From NCBI GenBank assembly GCA_028753945.1, contig JAPNXP010000016.1, positions 2,078,001 to 2,142,000 of the forward strand: 64,000 bases of DNA, written 5' to 3'. Source of the stretch: Hexactinellida sp. DTS-2022 (Eukaryota; Porifera; Hexactinellida). Both the position numbers and the translations under genes were made by a program. Under the pieces are notes generated by a model. The model was not told where the DNA came from and searched no databases. It worked only from the letters and a program-made list of their open reading frames with translations. Below are positions 58,901 to 64,000 of this stretch, piece by piece. Numbering within the stretch: the stretch's first letter is position 1; every line of letters starts with the position of its first letter.

Positions 58901-61900
58901 CATGGGAGACATTAAATAACTCAAGTAAACCTCATTTTATAAGGGAAAGAAATCCCTAGGACAAAAATTGAGATATACGTACCTACGTATAACCGACATA
59001 AAGTAAGGGAAACGGCTAAAGTGAAGTGCAATTACATGAGTTTGACTCTGGCTTTGAATACTGCTAAGAACGTGTAACAACCGATTAAACAGATCTGTAT
59101 TTGTAATCTCATTTCTATGTACCGTCGCAACCAAAGTGGAATATGGAATTACAGATAAATGCTATATGACCAATGTAGTTAGTTTAATATATTACGTAGT
59201 ATATAACCCAATTATATTTAATAATGCTAAGAAATAGTATCAGTTGCTAAAATAAATGATACTAATTTTAGTTTGATTAACTGTTAATTCTAATTCTAAT
59301 ATTAATGGCTACAGAACAGAACATTTAACAATGAAATATCAAAATTGTAGCTGAGAACTGTGCCAATAATATCTATGATTTAATTGGGAGTAATTGCAAC
59401 ATGTTGTTAATTAGGAATCAGCTTAGTAATTACGTTAAGGCTGGCTTGTGTATATAAGATGGATCGACAAGTTCATTTTATTCGGAATGGGGATATTATC
59501 TAGCAAGAAAACAAGAGTAGAACCTAACTCTGTTATGAGAGGTGAGATCGTTATCAGCAGAGGGATGAGGTGTGACAGGAAAATAAAGCGTCCGTTTAAA
59601 TACGCCGTTATGTTGGAGATGGACAGGTAATCGAGTATACAAATGGAGGGAATTCCTTGGGACGAATATCAATAAAGTCACTGGATAAATTCCATGGTAA
59701 TGCAGTGTTACGAATTAGAGGAATAGGAATTTTCAGACGCGAACACAGTGAAGCTGTTGACAGAGCTAGGAACCTATACACGGGACCAGCTGATGAATGG
59801 AAGCAATACGATTATACGTTCAGAAACAGTGAAGCATTTGTGAACCATTGCGTTACTGGGAAACCGTATGGCAGATCTGAGATAACAAGAAGAAAGGTAA
59901 TCAGGAAACTGGCCAATAGTATATACAGATATATTCCTTGGAATAGTATTTAACTTAGAAACCTGTTATAGTGCTTTGTAATAACTGTAAATATGAACCT
60001 GCATACCATGTTCACAGGGTAAGATAAATATCAAACATGAATTATGTAACATATAAAAAAGCATAATATAATATTGGAATATCTTAAAGACTTTAACCAA
60101 AGCCGATTTTTAGGCTTGAATAAACCATACACTATACACTTGTTAATAACACTGGTATAAGACAGGTTTCTTCAGGTCATGGTTCGCGACCCAAAGAAAG
60201 TTCGCCAAAATATTGTTATTCTTAAGTGTCGCCGGATAGTCTATGACAAAATTGAATTTGGTTAATTTGTGGTCGACCCCTAAAAAGAGGGTCGCGAAAG
60301 GAAAATGCTTAAATACCTACTATACCTAGTCATAAAACCCATTTGAATAATATTACCAAAACACTCAATTGTCTCACCAAGCAGGATAACTAACCATTAA
60401 TACCTGCTATATACTAGTATAACCGCTAATAGAGTACTACTCATAAGAGCGTGTGTGACAGCTTACTTGGGTTGGCCCCTTGTCCGGTGCCGGCAGAAGA
60501 GTAGGTCCTAGAGGCAGAGCCGCCGCCGTAGTAAGGAGAACTCACCCCAGCAGTGGTGGTCACGATACTGCTGTCTCCGTACGAATAGCTGCTATAGCTA
60601 CCGCTCCCTGCGCCGCGCTATAACAGGTGGGATGTTGGGAGTAAGCATACACACTCATTGAGAGGTAATTGGTGACATTTTGTAAAACGAAATGAGATCG
60701 GAAACCTTGAGTGTATAGCAGGGCCGACGCCTCCTTGGGTGCCCGGACACCCACTGCCTCAAGGAAATGAAGCGGTGCTTGGACAGTGACACGCACTAGA
60801 CTATACAGTGACACCCACTACACCCACACCTCATAATACGTGGCGCCGGCAATGTCTGTGTGACCTCTAAAATGACCTTTTTATCGACACTTAGTGTACC
60901 ATACCTATCCACACAGGATATACTCAATTAGAGTAATTAATTAAGGTGGTGGCTAATTAAACCACCACCTCACTATTTCTGGTGGCTAAAGAATAAACAA
61001 CGGCCGGTTTAACAAACCACTTATGGCTTAACAAACTTATGAGCTGTAAAACAACACTATTATGAATAACAAATAATGCAACGAAAAAATACAATTTATA
61101 CAAAGTCAAATAATCCACATTTTATGGTGGATTAGTTAAGCCACCAAAGGAAAAATTTGGTGGCTTAAGAAAGATGTTTGGTGGCTAATGCCACCAAACC
61201 ACCTAATTTGTCGAGCACTGATACACACTCAATGAGGGTTAGTTGATGACATTTTGTAAACCTAATTGAGATCGTAAAACCTTGAGTGTATACACTGTGT
61301 GACCTCTAAAATGACCTTTTTATCGACACAGTATACCATACCTATCCACACATGATATACTAAATTAGAGTAATTAACGTACATTATAATTGGTGGCATA
61401 CTGTAATACAAATTCGGTCCTGTATACCCTTGAGTGTATACTAGTTGAGATAGTGACCTCTAAAATGGCCTTTTTATAATTTTATCGACACTTAGTGTAC
61501 CATACCTATCCACACAGGAAATACTAAATTACAGTTATAATTGGTGGCATAATGAAAGCGTTACTTTAAGTGCGAAACATATTCCTGTTGCATAAACCGA
61601 ATATAACAGACACCAATGGATACCTGTGCTGAGTAGGAGTCCGAGCTGGCCTGGTACTGGGCTCCTGCGGGCTGGCTGGCTGTGGACCTAGCGCCGCCGC
61701 TACTCGACTGACTGTAGTTGAAGTAGTTCTGATACGGGTCGGAGTAGCTGGGGGTATAGTGGTAATATTATAGCTGGTAACTTCAGTACAGACAGAACCA
61801 TGGATAGTACACGTTATATACAGTGAACCCCGTTATAACGTAGTCTGATATAACGAAGTCTTGATATAACGAAAAGGATATTTCACTCAGAGCATTAGTT

Positions 61901-63404
61901 ATTATCCGCTTATAACGAAGGAATTTACAGGTATCAAGCACTTTGTTATAACGAGTGTTCACTGTACTAAAACTTTTATCTTACAATGCAACGGAACATG
62001 TTAACATCTCCCGCTGAATATGTTGACAACATTGTATTGCTTCCAAAGTAAATTAATAAAGTCACACGCTATTCCCAAAATTTCCAAGAGATGGTCTCAT
62101 TAGTCATTTCTTTGATTCCCCGAACTCAAAAAAGTGCAAGTATTTAGCCATTTGTTATTTGCTACCTTTATTTCTTCCAAAAAGGTAGAAAATAGTAACA
62201 AGTAAATCCATCCGACCCATTCACAATTTGTATGTACCCAAAATTGATATAAAATAATTTTTAGCTAAATATAGGATGCAGAGACTTATCAACATATTCC
62301 GTAGCATAGTCAATTACACAATTATTATCATATAATGCATTATCGGCATTAGTGGATTTAAGCAGGGTGAAATGGTGGCATTGTGGACACCTGTAACATA
62401 GTACTAGTTCCATAATGTAGTCATAGTACAGTCGAAATCGGGTTTTTTTGCCCCCCAAAATGCACGACAAAAGGAGGCAAAAAAACCCAATAAGCAAAAA
62501 AAACCGATGGAAAACACATTAAGATATCACATTTTTGCACGACAAAAGGAGGCAAAAAAACCCAATAAGCAAAAAAACCCGTGGCAAAAAAACCCGATCT
62601 CGACTGTATACGTGGTACAAAGTTAATAGTGATAATAATAATGATTGGACATTCTAATTAAATAATAAAAGTTCACGTTTATAAAAAAAGTACAAGCCAA
62701 ATATTTCGGGATATGTTAATTAGTGGCCAGCGATGTAAATTAAATATATTTATTTGAATTTTCTTGAAATTTAAATCATTGATTGGAATTTTCAATGAAC
62801 AAACTAAATTATATTGCAAGTAAATGTAATATTACGTTGAAAACATGATTGAAATAGTTTTCGGAATTTTAAATAGCAAAAAAACTACTTCAAATTAATT
62901 AATTTCTATATAACGTTAAAAAAATTCCATCCCTGAAATTCAGCCCGTACAATAACTGTTTGATAGCAATACCAGAATGTACCATGGATAATTTTTAAAT
63001 ACTTTTCGGTCTAGGAAATTTATATGGACGGGTCTAGGCTTATTATGCGGACTGTCTCATCTCTCAGCCCTAGGGATACATACTAAGCACGCCGTACACG
63101 ATGGAACTTTGTTGAACCATGGAGCCCCCTCGAATAATCGTGAATAAATGCTAAAAATATACTTTCACCTAAGTAGTTAAATCCCTGAATAAATTACTAT
63201 AGGATTCGCGGCATAGTGCGGAATCAGTCATGGATTTATCTCACGGGCCCTAACCAATGTGACCATGGATACTACACTTACCTGTAGGAGGGATAAGTGG
63301 CAGGCTGCGTCTGGTAGCTGGAGGTGGTGGCGGTGCTGGCGGGAGCAGACACGGTGGTGGTGCCGGAGGAGTAGCTGGCGTACTGGTTCTGGTACTGAGT
63401 GTAG
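46402..63404 (-). CDS. FET: FET-family RNA-binding protein (FUS/EWS/TAF15/Cabeza type), 5' end outside window
   Basis: Exons in transcript order: 63404-63282, 61747-61624, 60617-60467, 57016-56961, 56888-56628, 56287-56206, 55885-55841, 54127-54043, 53479-53394, 53136-52707, 49651-49512, 48408-48193, 46469-46402; 621 residues in the window, phases all compatible. The N-terminal half is a Ser/Tyr/Gly/Gln-rich prion-like region. The 53136-52707 exon holds an RRM (TIEIFNLP, ALITYDDPFTAKSAIEWFNG) followed by a Gly/Arg-rich stretch. The 49651-49512 exon holds a RanBP2-type zinc finger (DWTCPTC, then ECNRC), joined to PRPDG as in human FUS. RGG repeats follow, and the protein ends PRRVKPY, a PY-type nuclear localisation signal like the RERPY end of FUS. 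Two introns use GC donors (after 53394 and 56206). Role in the family: nuclear transcription and splicing coupling, RNA binding, condensate formation. The first coding exon is not in the window. Confidence 0.93.
46470..48192. other. Last FET intron
   Basis: 1.7 kb. Holds the 47868-47935 short repeat, a CCGCTTAATAGA MITE (47964-48147), and two loosely similar blocks rich in GGATC/GATCC at about 47404-47528 and 47700-47820. No gene seen. Confidence 0.55.
47964..48147. repeat. MITE, CCGCTTAATAGA family
   Basis: CAGTATACTCCGCTTAATAG to TATTAAGCAGAGTTGACTG, TA-flanked, 46 bp after the FET 5' splice site at 48193. Confidence 0.8.
48453..48609. repeat. MITE, CAGTAGAACCTGCATAATCC family
   Basis: CAGTAGAACCTGCATAATCCG to GATTAGACAGGTTATACTG, with an internal repeat GAGCCTGCATAATTCGAC. 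In a FET intron, about 44 bp from a 3' splice site. Confidence 0.75.
48951..49105. repeat. MITE, CAGTTGAAACC...TTCTAAC family
   Basis: CAGTTGAAACCTGTTTTTTC to TAGAAAAAATCGATTTCATTG; relative of 12419-12601. Confidence 0.7.
49136..49309. repeat. MITE, CGGATATAAGCACA family
   Basis: CAGTAGATGTCGGATATAAG to CTTATAACCGGCATCCACTG, TA-flanked; the motif GGTTATAAG(A/T)ACA recurs inside at least four times. Confidence 0.85.
49664..49888. repeat. Dispersed intronic repeat B, copy 2
   Basis: Similar to 9198-9420 over about 220 bp, beginning GGAATGGTAAAATAATGATT only about 12 bp from the 3' splice site of the FET zinc-finger exon. A TTA/ATT microsatellite (49935-49969) follows. A more diverged reverse-complement relative may lie at about 62750-62930. 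Confidence 0.75.
50905..51290. repeat. Dispersed repeat C, copy 1
   Basis: About 350 bp carrying TGGTGGCTTA/TAAGCCACCA motifs as internal inverted repeats and ending in CACACTCAATGAGGGGTTAG...GAGTGTATAC. A close copy is at 60950-61290. Both are in FET introns, on the same strand. Confidence 0.75.
51795..51905. repeat. Short dispersed repeat, inverted copy
   Basis: AAAGTTAATTGAATTTCAAT followed by GGGGTTTTTCTATTTATACC is the reverse complement of the 3470-3555 repeat; flanked by CTGGCTAGG and AAGCCAGCC. Confidence 0.7.
52538..52593. repeat. 56-bp hairpin in FET intron
   Basis: ATGTTCTCTAATAGTCCAC (52538-52556) and its exact complement (52575-52593) enclose GAGTGGGCAAAAGCCCAG, which holds a second GGGC/GCCC stem. 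Lies 114 bp after the RRM exon's 5' splice site (in sense). Confidence 0.85.
53198..53365. repeat. Dispersed intronic repeat A, copy 2
   Basis: Fills most of the 257-bp FET intron 53137-53393. On the minus (sense) strand it reads AAATACGCTCCTTATCCTGG through GTTACGGTATAGGA to GGAGCGTCTCGTGCCTGG, matching 16323-16462. Confidence 0.75.
53392..53394 (-). other. FET: GC-AG 5' splice site (FET)
   Basis: The exon ends ACAAG and the intron begins GCAAGT. Phase requires this site: it gives GQ|D, whereas the next GT downstream leads to a stop in the following exon. Confidence 0.8.
53747..53855. repeat. MITE, CCGCTTAATAGA family (short copy)
   Basis: CAGTCGACTCCACTTAATAG to TATTAAGCGGAGTCGACTG, TA-flanked; an internal deletion derivative. 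Confidence 0.85.
54278..55609 (+). CDS. Secreted MACPF-domain protein (443 aa), nested in a FET intron
   Basis: Intronless ORF lying wholly inside the FET intron 54128-55840 on the opposite strand. The hydrophobic N-terminus (MFLLTICIAFFINGVHS) is a signal peptide. The MACPF signature is present near residues 165-190 (YEAFFSKYGSHF, then a Gly-ending segment). A Gly-Gly-(Thr) turn (RGGTAET, about residue 250) fits the conserved bend of the MACPF/CDC fold. The C-terminal third has many cysteines in short spacings, likely a disulphide-bonded accessory module. MACPF proteins insert into membranes as oligomeric pores (perforin, complement, cnidarian venom proteins) or act in development; which applies here is not decidable. 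No transmembrane anchor beyond the signal peptide is seen. Start chosen as the ATG of the signal peptide. Confidence 0.9.
   Translation: MFLLTICIAFFINGVHSTDTPPLGQGYMIPKHNLLGEQLLGGQTLFDISADCWKCVKDEGTYQKTDVFANTESFYRSLTSTTSLSPKLETDFTLGATLDITSNGISGGERNLSGVSINDYTISQICYIESVCIEKSKLNTDFQKDFEELNTKIENPWFESSWVDYEAFFSKYGSHFISQTAYGARFYQHAFADARMEYTSRNLTVRACAAFAGPAGVGILKIEACEGINKQEIDSVSSLAIYTLLVIRGGTAETRAELYKNRTIEGIAKFMSEANATEMPIEYKFIPIWSLLQERYLGTEYFSIARNLEAYYLGFGNYGCAYQHILNSTEFDCYQKFEFSPATTVQTPAYQCVIAPQGCHANTDCHLHDAVLCACHGDSCIRHYPVTMDTGAVKIMARPNYDVKWGPHGCGRRFLKCTCESEDWNYSTVWDQDTVKPTAIYID
56204..56206 (-). other. FET: Second GC-AG 5' splice site (FET)
   Basis: The exon ends CCAGAG and the intron begins GCGAGT. 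Joining in phase to exon 55885-55841 yields SRGGNYQG; using the nearby GT (GGCGA|GTTAGA) would shift frame. Confidence 0.7.
56580..56628. repeat. (CAAA)n microsatellite at a 5' splice site
   Basis: An (A)CAAACAA run immediately inside the intron after FET exon 56888-56628; in sense it is a GTTT repeat starting at the splice donor (ATG|GTTTGTTT). Confidence 0.8.
58016..58324 (+). CDS. Hypothetical small charged protein (102 aa)
   Basis: An ATG-started ORF in the 57017-60466 FET intron, opposite strand. Rich in Lys and Glu with a basic N-terminus (MERIRNKFVAKF); no domain recognised. It shares only EPNS-type and charged composition with the nearby LRAT-like ORF. It could be chance; no splice signals or neighbours support it. 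Confidence 0.3.
   Translation: MERIRNKFVAKFGIKKYYEKLPCEEFSSEVKTEENEKENKQAEPNSSFEIKSPPRTNILSILQGSKTGREDKKVKYTRLKSNCKQTQTNPEEIYTNSFTDEK
59487..59953 (+). CDS. Possible LRAT-like protein, two exons or frameshifted (124 aa model)
   Basis: Two ORF pieces in different frames, 59487-59626 and 59719-59953, can be joined by a GT-AG intron of 92 bp (CAG|GTAATC ... ATTAG|A) in phase. The second piece has AVDRARNLYTG and then FRNSEAFVNHCVTGKPYGRSE, which resembles the NCEHF...(C)xTG...S(D/E)Q block of LRAT/HRASLS thiol acyltransferases. The catalytic Cys is Ser here, and the expected His of the first piece (PFKYAV) is Lys. Start MGILSS would suit N-myristoylation. It may be a pseudoenzyme, a pseudogene broken by frameshift, or a false similarity. 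It is nested in a FET intron. Confidence 0.35.
60858..61550. repeat. Repeat cluster: three copies of an 80-bp block plus repeat C copy 2
   Basis: GACCTCTAAAATG(A/G)CCTTTTTAT...ATCGACAC...TACCATACCTATCCACACA occurs at about 60862, 61309 and 61450. Between the first two lies repeat C copy 2 (60950-61290). A CATTTTGTAAAAC...GAGTGTATA fragment of repeat C is also at 60650-60715. Confidence 0.75.
61821..61964. repeat. MITE, CGTTATAACGAA family
   Basis: CAGTGAACCCCGTTATAACG to GTTATAACGAGTGTTCACTG, TA-flanked; FET intron. Confidence 0.8.
62429..62606. repeat. MITE with G/C-homopolymer termini
   Basis: CAGTCGAAATCGGGTTTTTT to AAAAAACCCGATCTCGACTG, TA-flanked. A 40-bp internal block (GCACGACAAAAGGAGGCAAA...) is directly repeated at about 62462 and 62538. 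Confidence 0.85.
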
Positions 63405-63506
63405 CTACAGGGGAGTAGTGATAACTCCTTATAAGGAATAAGGCTGTAGTGTTATAGAATGAATCCAGAGGAATAAACACAAGAATTGCAGTACGTTTTG
63501 GAAATA

Positions 63507-63692
63507 CAGTCGACTCCGCTTAATAGAGTCACTTCGGGATCAGGTTGCTTTGACCCAATAAGCGGAGAAATCTATTAACCGAAAATATTTTAAGCCAAAA
63601 CAGTAATTCCGTCTTATAAATCTAGTGAAATTTTGACCCGAGAAAAGCGGAGAAATTTATTAACCGGTGGCTCTATTAAGCGGAGTCGACTA
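63507..63692. repeat. MITE, CCGCTTAATAGA family
   Basis: CAGTCGACTCCGCTTAATAG to TATTAAGCGGAGTCGACTA, in the FET intron upstream of the first exon seen. Confidence 0.8.
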
Positions 63693-64000
63693 TAGTTAAA
63701 ATCATGAGAAACTAAGTTTTTAAAAAATAATTAAATTTTATTGGGTTAGAACTGAATCAGGGCTCTTGTTATTACGGGTTCCAATATGTGTGCTAAAATA
63801 AGCGCTAGTCTACGTTCCTATAAACTAGAGGCTGGTACAAAGACTCCCTTTGAAGCAATAAATCGAAAATACCCTACCAAAAATTCATATTTTAGTGTAA
63901 TGATCTACCCTGAAAGTATGCGCCAATATATAAGGCACTATTCAAATAAACACTAGTACACTCCAAGAGTATTAGCGCCTGAATTATATACGTCTAAATA
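63693..64000. other. Right edge of window, FET intron
   Basis: AT-rich, no exon recognised. The 63404 acceptor needs a preceding exon ending in two bases of a codon, so translation begins further right. Confidence 0.5.

Larger units (their letters stand above)
57017..60466. other. Large FET intron hosting two small ORFs
   Basis: 3.45 kb, without obvious MITEs, unlike other FET introns. Apart from the two plus-strand candidates (58016-58324, 59487-59953) no feature is supported. Confidence 0.5.
61748..63281. other. FET intron with MITEs
   Basis: Holds the elements at 61821 and 62429 and a diverged AT-rich repeat at about 62750-62930. No coding sequence supported. Confidence 0.5.

Noticed and set aside
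1-64000. CRISPR arrays, operons, tRNA or rRNA genes, LTR retrotransposons, transposase ORFs
   Set aside because: Looked for on both strands; no regular spacer arrays, no cloverleaf or rRNA motifs I could support, and no reverse transcriptase or transposase reading frames.

Overview
The window is animal (metazoan) nuclear DNA. It is AT-rich, with GT-AG introns, long intergenic stretches and many short inverted-repeat transposons. The gene set (Son of sevenless, Ena/VASP, LRRK, a FUS/EWS/TAF15-type FET protein, a LIM protein, a MACPF protein) is typical of animals. The phylum cannot be fixed from the sequence; an invertebrate, possibly an early-branching one, fits best. No prokaryotic, organellar or viral genes were seen.

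Layout. (1) 357-1697 (-): an uninterrupted ORF joining an ADF/cofilin-homology domain to a Rab/Ras-type GTPase. (2) 1.7-4.0 kb: a large foldback repeat and derivatives. (3) 4037-5353 (+): an intronless sugar-transporter-like MFS protein. (4) 6236-13885 (-): Ena/VASP, reconstructed as 15 coding exons with matching phases. (5) 15505-25863 (+): Son of sevenless, 16 coding exons, 1223 residues. (6) 26264-34068 (+): an LRRK-type Roco kinase, a 7-kb exon plus one 3' exon, 2428 residues. (7) 38196-40526 (+): an intronless protein with two C-terminal LIM domains. (8) 42737-45213 (+): a two-exon secreted or lysosomal C45/AAT-like N-terminal-nucleophile hydrolase. (9) 46402 to beyond 63404 (-): a FET RNA-binding protein (SYGQ-rich region, RRM, RGG, RanBP2 zinc finger, PY-NLS), 13 coding exons in the window, 5' end outside. 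An intronless MACPF gene (54278-55609, +) lies inside one FET intron, and a tentative LRAT-like gene and a small charged ORF lie in another.

Functional themes. Several genes act in actin and small-GTPase signalling: ADF-H/Rab, Ena/VASP, SOS (Ras/Rac exchange), LRRK (Roc GTPase plus kinase) and LIM. They are not an operon and sharing a region may be chance.

Non-coding DNA. Nearly every large intron and spacer carries short elements with terminal inverted repeats. At least ten families begin CAGT and end ACTG next to TA, as in pogo/Tigger-like MITEs; one hAT-type element has an exact 8-bp target duplication. Several repeats sit close to 3' splice sites, and two repeat families occur in introns of different genes in the same orientation relative to transcription. 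Two FET introns use GC-AG splice sites. These repeat/splice relationships and the ADF-H/Rab fusion are the most unusual observations.
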